A program made the position numbers and the translations under genes. A model generated the notes under the pieces. That model did not search any database and was not told where the DNA came from. It worked only from the letters and a program-made list of their open reading frames with translations. From contig NZ_JYJG01000087.1 of NCBI RefSeq assembly GCF_000955955.1, positions 3,389 through 67,388 on the forward strand: a stretch of DNA of 64,000 nt. The letters run 5' to 3'. Each line of letters opens with the position of its first letter. The first letter of the stretch is position 1. The DNA is from Lentzea aerocolonigenes (GTDB lineage: Bacteria; Actinomycetota; Actinomycetes; Mycobacteriales; Pseudonocardiaceae). Shown here piece after piece: positions 41,971 to 50,228 of this stretch.

Positions 41971-43881
41971 ATGACCGCCAATGCGGGAGCCGAGGCGCCG
42001 ACGGCGGAGAACGTCCGCGCGCTCGTGCAGTTCGGCCGCACCCGCACCGCGCTGAACGACCAGATGAACCACCTGCTGCTGCGGGTCGTGGTGGACAACG
42101 ACCTGCACCGGCCGGACATGGTGGAACTGACCTTCCTCGACACCAACTGCGACGTTCTGACCAACCTGGACGTCACCATCGGCACCGCGGTGCGGGTGGT
42201 CGACGGCGAGCAGGGGTGCACGCTGATCGACGGTGAGGTCACCGCGATCGAGGCGGTGTGCGACGAGATGGAGATCTGCACGGTCGTCCGCGGGTACGAG
42301 AAGACGCACCGGCTGCAGCGCGCCCGGCGCACCCGGACGTTCCTCAACCGCACCGACTCCGACATCGTCAGGGAGATCGCCGAGGCGGCGGGCGTGCCGT
42401 GCGACGTGGTCGAGGAGTCGGGCATCACGCACGACCACATCGGGCAGGTCGCGCAGACGGACTGGGACTTCCTGCGCCACCGCGCGAACGAGATCGGCTT
42501 CGAGATCGGGGTGTCCGACGGCAAGCTGTACTTCCGCCGCGCCGGGAAGGACCTGCCCTCCGCCGGTGCGCTGCCGCCCGAGCTCACCTTCGGCACGAAC
42601 CTCTTCACCTTCCTGCCGAGGATCAGCGGAGCGAACCTGGTGCCGGAGGTGGAGGTCCGGGTGTGGGACGGCGAGCAGGGAAAGGTCGTCGCCGAGACCG
42701 TGCCTTCGGCCAGCACGACCGCCGAGCTCAGTTCGCTGACACCCGACTCGCTCGCGGCGCGGTTCCAGCCTGTCGGCGCCGCGGTGCCACCGCAGGAACC
42801 CGACGGTGCCGACCTCGGTCCGGTGGCGAAACCGGACGCCCAGGTGGTCGTCGACCGGCCGTTGGCCGCGGGTGCGGCGATCAGCCGGGCGGCCGAAGGC
42901 ACCGGCAAGGCGATGTCCGAGCACTACGCGAGCACGTTCGCGGAGGCGGAGGGCCGCTGCGACGGGAACTCCGCGGTGGTGCCCGGTGCCCAGGTGACCG
43001 TGAAGGGCGTGCCGGAGCAGTTCGCAGGGACGTGGCGGGTGACCGCCGCGCAGCACGTGTTCGACGACGCCGAGGGCGGCTACTACACGCGGTTCGAAGT
43101 CAGCGGTGGTCACGAACGTTCGCTGCTGGGTCTGGTCGCGGGCCAGGAGACGCCGTCGCACCGGCCGCGCATCGACGGTGTCGTGCCCGGCATCGTGACC
43201 AACACGGCGGACCCCTCGGCGCTGCACCGGGTCAAGGTCGCGCTGCCGTGGCTGTCGGCGGACTTCGAGACGGACTGGGCCCGCACCGTCCACTTCGGAG
43301 CGGGCACGCGGTCGGGCGCGGTGTTCCTGCCGGAGAGCGGGGACGAGGTGCTCGTCGCTTTCGAGCACGGCGACCCGCGCAGGCCGTACGTGGTCGGCGG
43401 CCTGGTGAACCGCCGGTCGAAGTACGACCTCGGCGCGGAGGTGCTGAAGCAGAACGGGCAGACGAGCTCTGTGGTGGCGCGCGGGTTCTCGTCGCCGACC
43501 GGCAACCGGTTGCTGTTCGTCGACGACGCACTGCCGCCACCGGACACGTCGCCGCCGAACGCGTCGAAGCTCGCGCTGGGAACGAAGAACGACGACATCG
43601 CGCTGGTGATCGACCAGGTGGCGGGCACGATCACGCTGTCGTGCACGCCGAAGCCGCCTGCCAGCCAGAGCGAGCAGGGCACGATCAACATCACCTGTGG
43701 TGCCGGTGGCGCGGTGAACATCGCCGCCGGCGACGGGGGAGCAGTGCACATCTCCGGTGGTGCCAACGGTTCCGTCAGCGTGGACGGAGGCGCGAACCTC
43801 GATCTCAAGGCGCAGGGCGCTATCTCCATCCAGAGCGAGGGCACCGTGAAGATCAAGGGCACCACGATCGAGCTGAACTGA
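41971..43881 (+). CDS. cis8: VgrG-like spike protein (Afp8 type)
   Basis: 636 residues. A gp27-like hub (about 1-380; VVRGYEKTHRLQRARRTRTF) is followed by a gp5 OB domain (IVTNTADPSALHRVKVALPW, FEHGDPRRPYVVGGLVNR), then a C-terminal beta-helix needle with repeated Gly-rich strands (INITCGAGGAVNIAAGDGG, AVHISGGANGSVSVDGG). Trimeric spike tipped by PAAR. ATG 41971 is two bases after the previous stop. No C-terminal effector fusion. Confidence 0.95.
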   Translation: MTANAGAEAPTAENVRALVQFGRTRTALNDQMNHLLLRVVVDNDLHRPDMVELTFLDTNCDVLTNLDVTIGTAVRVVDGEQGCTLIDGEVTAIEAVCDEMEICTVVRGYEKTHRLQRARRTRTFLNRTDSDIVREIAEAAGVPCDVVEESGITHDHIGQVAQTDWDFLRHRANEIGFEIGVSDGKLYFRRAGKDLPSAGALPPELTFGTNLFTFLPRISGANLVPEVEVRVWDGEQGKVVAETVPSASTTAELSSLTPDSLAARFQPVGAAVPPQEPDGADLGPVAKPDAQVVVDRPLAAGAAISRAAEGTGKAMSEHYASTFAEAEGRCDGNSAVVPGAQVTVKGVPEQFAGTWRVTAAQHVFDDAEGGYYTRFEVSGGHERSLLGLVAGQETPSHRPRIDGVVPGIVTNTADPSALHRVKVALPWLSADFETDWARTVHFGAGTRSGAVFLPESGDEVLVAFEHGDPRRPYVVGGLVNRRSKYDLGAEVLKQNGQTSSVVARGFSSPTGNRLLFVDDALPPPDTSPPNASKLALGTKNDDIALVIDQVAGTITLSCTPKPPASQSEQGTINITCGAGGAVNIAAGDGGAVHISGGANGSVSVDGGANLDLKAQGAISIQSEGTVKIKGTTIELN

Positions 43882-43891
43882 GAGGGACGAC

Positions 43892-44311
43892 GTGAGCACA
43901 GGCGCGATCAGCGAGTTCGTCGGGAAGCGCTGGGCGTTCCCGATGGGCGTCGACGCGAACGGCAGGATCGCGCTCGCCGGTGGACACGAGGGCATCGAGC
44001 AGGCGATGTCGCTCGTGCTGCTGACCTATCCGGGAGAACGGCCGATGCGGCCGGACTTCGGCTGCAGGTTGAAGGACTTCGTGTTCTCGAGCATCGACGG
44101 CGAGATGATCACCGAGCTGACCATGGAGGTGCGGCAGTCGCTGCTGCGCTGGGAACCCAGGATCGACGTGATGGACGTGGTGGTGCGGCCCGACCCCCGT
44201 CAGCACACGCTCGTGCACATCGACGTCGAGTATCGGGTGAAGGAGACGAACGACCACCGCAACCTCGTCTTTCCCTTCTACACGATTCCCGACGACGGCT
44301 CGGATTACTGA
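43892..44311 (+). CDS. cis9: gp25-like baseplate wedge protein (Afp9 type)
   Basis: 139 residues with the gp25/W pattern: GRIALAGGHEGIEQAMSLVL, TYPGERPMRPDFGCRLKDFV. gp25 contacts the first sheath ring and triggers contraction. The conserved glutamate-rich EQAM motif region and the RPDFG turn are intact. GTG 43892 follows GAGAGGGACG. Next gene starts after 15 bases. Confidence 0.95.
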   Translation: MSTGAISEFVGKRWAFPMGVDANGRIALAGGHEGIEQAMSLVLLTYPGERPMRPDFGCRLKDFVFSSIDGEMITELTMEVRQSLLRWEPRIDVMDVVVRPDPRQHTLVHIDVEYRVKETNDHRNLVFPFYTIPDDGSDY

Positions 44312-44326
44312 CGAGGAGCGCCCGCG

Positions 44327-46270
44327 ATGACACTTCCCGTGCCGAACCTGGACGACCGGCGGTTCCAGGACCTCGTCGACGACGCCAAGCGCCTGGTGAT
44401 GAAGCACTGTCCGGAGTGGACGGACCACAACGTGTCCGACCCCGGCGTGACGCTCATCGAGACGTTCGCGTTCATGACCGACCAGCTGCTCTACCGGCTC
44501 AACCGCGTGCCGGACCGGCTGTACGTGAAGTTCCTGGAACTGATCGGCGTGCGGCTGATGCCGCCCACCGCGGCCAGCGCGCCGGTCACGTTCTGGCTGT
44601 CCGCGCCCGCGACTGCGGTCGTCACCGTGTCGGCGGGCACGCGGGTGGCGACCGGGCGCACCGAGACCATCGAATCGATCCTCTTCACCACCACCGAGCC
44701 GCTCGCGATCGTGCCGAGCAGCGTCGTCAGCGTGAAGACGTGCTCGAACGGCGCGACGACGTTCGTCGAACGGCTCGACACGATGCGCAGGCGGCTGACG
44801 TTCGACGCCTTCACGCCCGTGCCGAAGCCGGGGGACGCGCTACTGGTCGGCCTGCCCGAGGCGGTGCCGTGCTGCGCGGTGCAGCTGGACGTGGACTGCC
44901 ACATCGACGGTGTCGGCGTCGACCCGGTGAACCCGCCGCTCGCGTGGGAGGCGTGGACCGGCACGTCGTGGGAACCGTGCGAGGTCTCGCGCGATGACAC
45001 GGGCGGACTCAACCGCAAAGGCGTGGTGGTGCTGCACGTTCCGCCGAGCCACACCACCGAGATCGTGGGCGAGCAGCACGCGGGGTGGCTGCGCGCGGTG
45101 GTGACTCCGTCCGATCCCGGCCAGCCCCGCTACAGCGCGACGCCGGTGATCCACGGCATCACCGCGTGCACGGTCGGCGGCACGGTCACCGCCCGGCACG
45201 CCGAACCCGTCGAGAACGAGGTGCTCGGGGAGTCCGAGGGCGTACCCGGCCAGTCGTTCACCGTGCGGCGCACGCCCGTGCTGACCGATCTCGAGGACGT
45301 CGTCGTCGAGGTGAGCGACGACTCCGGCTGGCAGCAGTGGACCGTGGTGGAGTCGTTCGGCGACAGCGGCCCGGACGACCGGCATGTCACGCTCGACGCC
45401 GCTTCGGGCGTGGTGACGTTCGGGCCGGTCGTACGGGAGCAGGACGGCGGCTTGCGCCAGTACGGCGCCGTGCCGGAACGCGGTGTGCTCGTCCGATTGC
45501 GCCGCTACCTGACCGGCGGCGGCGTGCGCGGCAACGTGCGCGCCGGGGCGATCTCGACGCTGAAGACGTCCATCCCGTTCGTCGACGCCGTGGAGAACCG
45601 CCGCCCCGCGCTGGGCGGCGTCGACGCGGAGTCGCTGGAACAGGCGAAGCTGCGCGGCCCGATGGCGCTGCAGAGCCGCAACCGGGCGGTGACCGCGCGG
45701 GACTACGAGCTGATCTGCGCGCACGTCGCTCCTGAGCTCGCCCGCATCCGTTGCCTGCCACCGGACTCGCCCGGCGGACCGGTGCGCGTGCTGCTCGTCC
45801 CCTCTGCGTCGGTGGACCGCGGTCGCATCCGCATCGAGGACCTGCTGCCTTCGCCGTCCACGACCCGCCGCATCGCCGCGCGGCTGGAGGAGACCAGGGT
45901 GATCGGCACGAGCGTCGTGCTCGGCCCGCCCACCTACCGCGGTGTCACGGTGGTGGCGAGGCTCGTCGCACTGGCGGGCCACGACCCGGACCGCGTGCAC
46001 GAGTCGGCGCTGGCCGCCTTGTACGGCCTGCTCAACCCGCTCACCGGAGGCCAGGACGGCACCGGCTGGCCGTTCGGCCGGGCAGTGCACCAGGGACAGG
46101 TGTACGCGGTGCTGCAGTCGGTGCCCGGCGTCGCGCTGGTGGAGGACGTGCAGCTGTTCGGTGCGAACCCGGTGACCGGCGAACGCGGTGCCTCGACGAC
46201 GAAGCTGGAGCTCGAACCGCACAGCCTCGTCTTCTCCTACGAGCACCAGATCTGGGTGGAGACGCCGTGA
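44327..46270 (+). CDS. cis11: Baseplate J-like protein (Afp11 type)
   Basis: 647 residues. The N-terminal portion is typical of putative baseplate assembly proteins (DDAKRLVMKHCPEWTDHNVS, DPGVTLIETFAFMTDQLLYR), and the C-terminal half carries the gpJ/gp6-like domain (RGPMALQSRNRAVTARDYEL, GVTVVARLVALAGHD). Forms the wedge ring around the hub. The stop overlaps the start of the next gene (GTGA), consistent with a tight operon. Confidence 0.95.
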   Translation: MTLPVPNLDDRRFQDLVDDAKRLVMKHCPEWTDHNVSDPGVTLIETFAFMTDQLLYRLNRVPDRLYVKFLELIGVRLMPPTAASAPVTFWLSAPATAVVTVSAGTRVATGRTETIESILFTTTEPLAIVPSSVVSVKTCSNGATTFVERLDTMRRRLTFDAFTPVPKPGDALLVGLPEAVPCCAVQLDVDCHIDGVGVDPVNPPLAWEAWTGTSWEPCEVSRDDTGGLNRKGVVVLHVPPSHTTEIVGEQHAGWLRAVVTPSDPGQPRYSATPVIHGITACTVGGTVTARHAEPVENEVLGESEGVPGQSFTVRRTPVLTDLEDVVVEVSDDSGWQQWTVVESFGDSGPDDRHVTLDAASGVVTFGPVVREQDGGLRQYGAVPERGVLVRLRRYLTGGGVRGNVRAGAISTLKTSIPFVDAVENRRPALGGVDAESLEQAKLRGPMALQSRNRAVTARDYELICAHVAPELARIRCLPPDSPGGPVRVLLVPSASVDRGRIRIEDLLPSPSTTRRIAARLEETRVIGTSVVLGPPTYRGVTVVARLVALAGHDPDRVHESALAALYGLLNPLTGGQDGTGWPFGRAVHQGQVYAVLQSVPGVALVEDVQLFGANPVTGERGASTTKLELEPHSLVFSYEHQIWVETP

Positions 46271-46791
46271 ACAGGGCAGCGGCCGAGGGTGCCGTGAACC
46301 CGTTTCCGATTCTGGGCTACCTGCCGTCGGTGTTCCAGGAGGACCAGTTCGCCGCGCGGTTCACCGCCGGCCTGGACGAGGTCAGCGCCCCGGCCATCGG
46401 AGTGCTCGACTGCCTGCCCGCCTACCTCGACCCGCGCACCACACCGTCGGACTTCCTGCCGTGGCTGGGTTCCTGGGTCGGCCTGGACCTGCGCGGTCTG
46501 CCGGAGGACCGGATGCGCGCACTGGTCGTCGCGGCCCCGAGCCTGCACAGCCTGCGCGGCACGCTCACAGGTCTGCGGCTGTGGCTCGAACTCCTCACCG
46601 GCGGCACGGTGCACGTCGTCGACGGCGCCGGCGTGTTCGCGGGCGACGCGGCCGCCACCACACCGTTCCTCGAGGTGAAGATAGCGGCGCCCGACCCCGC
46701 CGCGGTGTCGATGGACGCCGTGGACCGCGTTATCGCCGCCAACAAGCCAGTGCACGTGCCGCACGCGGTGACGGTGGTGAGACGGCGATGA
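46267..46791 (+). CDS. cis12: Tail protein I-like baseplate protein (Afp12 type)
   Basis: 174 residues of the P2 gpI/Afp12 family: FPILGYLPSVFQEDQFAARF, LPWLGSWVGLDLRGLPEDR, LHSLRGTLTGLRLWLELLTG. Partners with the J-like protein to build wedges. GTG 46267 overlaps the upstream stop, and its own stop overlaps the zinc-ribbon gene start (ATGA). Tail fibres (Afp13) that would follow in insect-toxin systems are not seen. Confidence 0.9.
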   Translation: MNRAAAEGAVNPFPILGYLPSVFQEDQFAARFTAGLDEVSAPAIGVLDCLPAYLDPRTTPSDFLPWLGSWVGLDLRGLPEDRMRALVVAAPSLHSLRGTLTGLRLWLELLTGGTVHVVDGAGVFAGDAAATTPFLEVKIAAPDPAAVSMDAVDRVIAANKPVHVPHAVTVVRRR

Positions 46792-49259
46792 TCCTTTGCC
46801 GCAAATGCGGATTCCACAACGCGGGTGACGACTCGTTCTGCGGCTCGTGCGGCAGTTTCCTGGAATGGACCGGCAAGACCGTCGAGACCGCCGAACCGCA
46901 GGAGATCGACGACGCCGGGGAAGCCGGACAGGAACAGGAGCCACCTCGGCGCAGGCGCAAGTTCGCCGAGGTGCTGCTGGACGGTCTGCTTTTCGGGACG
47001 AAGCGGTTGCCGGAGTGGAAGGGGAACCCGTCCGGTGGGTTGGGCGGTGGGCTCGGTGGTGGGCTCGGTGGTGGGTTGGGCGGTGGGCTCGGTAGTGGGC
47101 TCGGTGGTGGACGTGCCGGCGGGCTTAGTGGTGGGCTCGGCGGCGGTGGGCTCGGTGGGCTCGGTGGGCTCGGTGGGCGCGCGGGTGGGCTCGGTGGGCT
47201 GAGCGGGCTCGGGGGTACTGACGGTGGTGACCGGAAGCCTGGAGGGTTGTCCGGGTTGGGTGAGCGGAAGTCTGGCGGTCTGCCGGAGTTGCCGGGGTTG
47301 GGTGAGCGCCGGCCTGCCGGTCTGCCGGAGTTGCCGGGCCTCAGCGAGCGCAAGCCTGGTGGGTTGGCCGATCTGTCTGGCCTCCGGGAGCGGAAATCTG
47401 GTGGCGTGCCGGAACTCCCGGGGTTGAACGAACGGCAGTCGGCTGGGTTGCCCGACCTCCCAGGTCTCGGCGAGCGCAAGTCTGGCGGGCTGCCGGAGCT
47501 GCCGGGTTTGGGCGAACGGAAGCGTGGCGGCTTGCCGGAGCTGCCTGGGCTGGGTGAGCGTGAGTCCGGCGGTCTCGGTGAGCGAGGCTCGGCTGGGCTG
47601 CCTGAGCTACCGGGGTTGGGTGAGCGGAAGTCCGCTGGTCTGCCCGATCTTCCGGGGTTGGGTGAGCGGAAGCCGGGTGGTTTGTCGGATCTTCCGGGGT
47701 TGGGTGAGCGGAAGCCGGGTGGTTTGCCGGATCTTCCGGCGTTGGGTGAGCGGAGGTCCGCTGATCTGTCCGATCTCCACGGATTGGGCAAGCGCGAACC
47801 TGGCGGTCTGCCGGAGTCGGGTGAGCGGAAGTCCGCCGGACTGCCGGACCTGCCTGGCCTCGGTGACCGCGAGTCCGGTGGCCTGGGCGCGCGAGGTTCG
47901 GCCGCGGTGCACGGCCTAGGTGAGCGGAAGCCGGGTGGGCTGCCGGAACTTCCCGCGCTGGGTAGGGGGAACGCGGACCAGCTCCCCGACCTTCCCGGCC
48001 TCGGCGACAGGAGGCCCGCCGGCCTGTCAGCCATTGGTGAGCGCGAACCCGGCGAACTCCCGGACCTGCCGGGGCTCGGCGCGCGGAAGCAGGCCGGCCT
48101 GCGCTCGTTCGGTGCGCTGCCGGCAGCGACGAGACTTGGCGAGTCCGGAGTGGACGGTGATGTTCCCGGAGCGGAGTTCGACGACGACGGCCAGCTCGTC
48201 CACCTCGCGGGCGAACTCGCTGACGACTTCACGCCGCCGGAGGCACCGGCGGCCGCGCTCAGCTCACGCGCCACGGCCGCGCCGCAGGAGCCGAAAGCGT
48301 CCCCGCAGGACGTGGCATCGCTGATCCTGCCGGTCCCGAAGGGAAGCAGGCGGCCGCGGCTGGAACAGACCAAGATCGCCGAACCGGTCGTGGCCGAAGA
48401 CACCCGGCCTGAGCCGGAAGCCGTTGTGCCGCAGGCACCCGCGCGGAAACGGCCGCGGCCCGCCACCGCTGAGAAGCCGACGCGCAAGTTGCACGTCGGT
48501 GACCTCGTGTGTGGCGCCTGCGGTCAGCCGAACATCCCGTCGCGCCGGTTCTGCTCGCGTTGCGGCGAGTCGCTCGCGGACGCCGAGGTGGTGCGGCCGT
48601 CGTGGTGGCGGCGGTTGCTGAACTGGCGCAAACCCAAGACGCACGCGGCAGGTACGCGGCCTGGACGTGACGGCACGCCCGGGGTGCGGGAGCGGCGCGG
48701 CAAGGTCAAGGGCATCGTGCGGCTCGTGGCGGGTGTGCTGATCACGGTGCTCTCGCTCGTCTACGGGTTCGTGCCGCCGGTGCACGACTACGTCGACCGC
48801 AAGTTCTACGGTGCGCGGGACTACCTGGAGCGGCTGGTCTTCCCGCGTTACGACCCGGTGCACCCCACGGAGATCAGCGCGCCCGACGGCGAGGAGCCCG
48901 GGCATCCGGCGGCAGCGGCGTTCGACGGGTACAAGGACACCTTCTGGTCGGCGCCGGTGCGGACGGAGCCGGTGCTCGTGGTCACCTTCGACGAGGAGGA
49001 GAACCTCGCCAAGGTGATCGTCTACTCCGGGAACAAGGCCGACTTCGTCAAGTACGACCGGCCCAAGACGCTGCACCTCGTCTACTCGACGGGGCAGACC
49101 GAGGACGTGCACCTCGAGGACTCGCCCAACCCGCAGACGCTGAGCCTGAATAACGGCAAGGGCGCGAAGACCGTCGAGATCCACGTGACCGAGCTGTACA
49201 ACGCCGTCGACGGCACCGCGGTCGCCGTCTCGGAGATCGAGTTCTTCGTGCGGGGCTGA
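46788..49259 (+). CDS. Zinc-ribbon/14-aa-repeat/transmembrane/discoidin-like protein
   Basis: 823 residues in five parts. A zinc ribbon (CRKCG and CGSCG, residues 5-26); a Gly-Leu stretch (GGLGGGLGGGLGG, about 84-145); about 22 units of a 14-residue repeat (GLPDLPGLGERKPG type, about 150-440); a second zinc ribbon (CGACG and CSRCG, about 574-595); a transmembrane helix (about 643-663); and a C-terminal discoidin-like domain outside the cell (HPAAAAFDGYKDTFWSAPV, ETVEIHVTEL-type strands). Zinc-ribbon proteins with such C-terminal domains accompany other actinobacterial eCIS loci. It may tether the particle to the inner face of the membrane and sense the wall (inference). Start overlaps the previous stop. 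Confidence 0.88.
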   Translation: MILCRKCGFHNAGDDSFCGSCGSFLEWTGKTVETAEPQEIDDAGEAGQEQEPPRRRRKFAEVLLDGLLFGTKRLPEWKGNPSGGLGGGLGGGLGGGLGGGLGSGLGGGRAGGLSGGLGGGGLGGLGGLGGRAGGLGGLSGLGGTDGGDRKPGGLSGLGERKSGGLPELPGLGERRPAGLPELPGLSERKPGGLADLSGLRERKSGGVPELPGLNERQSAGLPDLPGLGERKSGGLPELPGLGERKRGGLPELPGLGERESGGLGERGSAGLPELPGLGERKSAGLPDLPGLGERKPGGLSDLPGLGERKPGGLPDLPALGERRSADLSDLHGLGKREPGGLPESGERKSAGLPDLPGLGDRESGGLGARGSAAVHGLGERKPGGLPELPALGRGNADQLPDLPGLGDRRPAGLSAIGEREPGELPDLPGLGARKQAGLRSFGALPAATRLGESGVDGDVPGAEFDDDGQLVHLAGELADDFTPPEAPAAALSSRATAAPQEPKASPQDVASLILPVPKGSRRPRLEQTKIAEPVVAEDTRPEPEAVVPQAPARKRPRPATAEKPTRKLHVGDLVCGACGQPNIPSRRFCSRCGESLADAEVVRPSWWRRLLNWRKPKTHAAGTRPGRDGTPGVRERRGKVKGIVRLVAGVLITVLSLVYGFVPPVHDYVDRKFYGARDYLERLVFPRYDPVHPTEISAPDGEEPGHPAAAAFDGYKDTFWSAPVRTEPVLVVTFDEEENLAKVIVYSGNKADFVKYDRPKTLHLVYSTGQTEDVHLEDSPNPQTLSLNNGKGAKTVEIHVTELYNAVDGTAVAVSEIEFFVRG
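47031..47230 (+). repeat. GGLGG-coding short tandem repeats
   Basis: Tandem 12-base units like GTGGGCTCGGTG encode Gly-Gly-Leu-Gly runs in the zinc-ribbon protein. The near-identical units make this stretch prone to length change and to assembly error. Confidence 0.85.
47240..48110 (+). repeat. 42-bp minisatellite encoding 14-residue repeats
   Basis: About 22 units, some shortened to 8 or 11 residues, encode G-L-P-D/E-L-P-G-L-G-E-R-K-x-G/A. The most similar units are consecutive at 47638-47760. Units vary at fixed positions and remain in frame, which indicates selection for the repeat protein rather than decay. This is a coding repeat, not CRISPR. Confidence 0.92.
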
Positions 49260-49267
49260 CGGAAGGT

Positions 49268-49462
49268 ATGCCTCATCGGGCACTTTTCATTGTGCCGCAA
49301 GAGGTTATGGTGATTCTCGTGGACGAGACGGACTACGCGGTGGACCCGGTCGAGCTGGGTCTGTACTACGTGGACGACCGCCTGATGGTGCGCGATGAGC
49401 ACGTCGAGACGGTCCAGCAGGCGTTCGCGGCCGGAACGTTCGTCGTCGAACCCGAACACTGA
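49268..49462 (+). CDS. Small acidic eCIS-associated protein
   Basis: 64 residues, acidic (VILVDETDYAVDPVELGLYY, VDDRLMVRDEHVETVQQAF). No family recognised. It lies eight bases after the zinc-ribbon gene and 12 bases before the next gene, so it is part of the operon. The start is unclear: ATG 49268 has GGAAGG very close, while ATG 49307 (MVILVDETD) or GTG 49310 would give a 51- or 50-residue product with AGAGG upstream. The absence of helices typical of shadow frames and the codon bias support coding. Confidence 0.7.
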   Translation: MPHRALFIVPQEVMVILVDETDYAVDPVELGLYYVDDRLMVRDEHVETVQQAFAAGTFVVEPEH

Positions 49463-49474
49463 TCGGAACCAACC

Positions 49475-50215
49475 ATGTCGCAGCCGAGGTTCACGCCCTC
49501 GACCTTCGCCGATCTCGGCGTGCTCACGAACATGGCCGCCGGGCTGGCCGGTCCGGCACTGCTCAGGGTGGCCGGAGCCGTCGTCGAGTACTTCGGCGGC
49601 TCCCAGCTGCGCTTCCCGCCGGTGGAGGTGCGCGACGGCACGCTGCACCCGAGCGTGACGTCGCCCGAGGAGATCGAGACCGCCCGCCGGGCCGTGCCGG
49701 ACGTGTACACGTTCGAGTTCGCGATGTGCACCCGTTACACAGTGTCGGGTTACCTGCCGCTGTCGTCCGGGAACGTCGTGTGGTTCCGGCCGGACGGGCG
49801 CATCTCCTCGCGCATCCCGGTCGAGGTGTCGTTCGAACGGCCGCGCGGCACGTGCGCGGTCACGAACCTGGTGGTGCGGCGGGGTTCCGCGCAACCGCAG
49901 CTGGCGTACGGCACCGAGGTGAGCCTCGCCGTCGACGTGCACGTGGGCCGCGACCCCGAACCGGACAGCGCCTACGTGGAGATCACCTTCGACTGGACCG
50001 AGACCAGCCGCACCACGCTGACCCAGCCGCTCGCGCGGCTGCGGATCTACGGGTCCGGCAAGGTCGTGCCCGACCAGAACTTCCGCCACGCCGTCGGCGG
50101 CGAGGACACCGCCGAGGTGGTGGGCGCCCTGTCCGGGCGCGCGCACCTTGAGCGGGTGACCGAGCAGCTGCTTGCCGAGTTCACGGAGCTCGGCACGACG
50201 GTGGATCTGACCTGA
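49475..50215 (+). CDS. eCIS-associated protein of unknown function
   Basis: 246 residues with a hydrophobic helix near the N-terminus (NMAAGLAGPALLRVAGAVVEYF) and a mainly beta-strand body (TRYTVSGYLPLSSGNVVWF, LRFPPVEVRDGTLHP, RTTLTQPLARLRIYGSGKV). No catalytic motif. The N-terminal segment is more amphipathic than a signal peptide. It is embedded between the zinc-ribbon protein and a membrane-anchored Ig-like protein, spaced 12 and 13 bases from its neighbours, so it probably contributes to anchoring or assembly of the particle; this is inference from position. Confidence 0.8.
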   Translation: MSQPRFTPSTFADLGVLTNMAAGLAGPALLRVAGAVVEYFGGSQLRFPPVEVRDGTLHPSVTSPEEIETARRAVPDVYTFEFAMCTRYTVSGYLPLSSGNVVWFRPDGRISSRIPVEVSFERPRGTCAVTNLVVRRGSAQPQLAYGTEVSLAVDVHVGRDPEPDSAYVEITFDWTETSRTTLTQPLARLRIYGSGKVVPDQNFRHAVGGEDTAEVVGALSGRAHLERVTEQLLAEFTELGTTVDLT

Positions 50216-50228
50216 GGCGGGCTGGCGG

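Noticed and set aside
31968..46791. Type VI secretion system
   Set aside because: PAAR and VgrG-like proteins are shared, but there is no TssB/TssC pair, TssJLM membrane complex or ClpV; the sheath is a single phage/Afp-type protein.
47031..48110. Regular repeats resembling a CRISPR array
   Set aside because: Units abut without unique spacers, remain in frame and encode a 14-residue repeat; no cas genes nearby.
46730..48487. A 585-codon minus-strand frame with PNPGRSGRPPDFRSP-like repeats
   Set aside because: It is the complement of the minisatellite in the zinc-ribbon gene. No ribosome site and no non-repeat domain.
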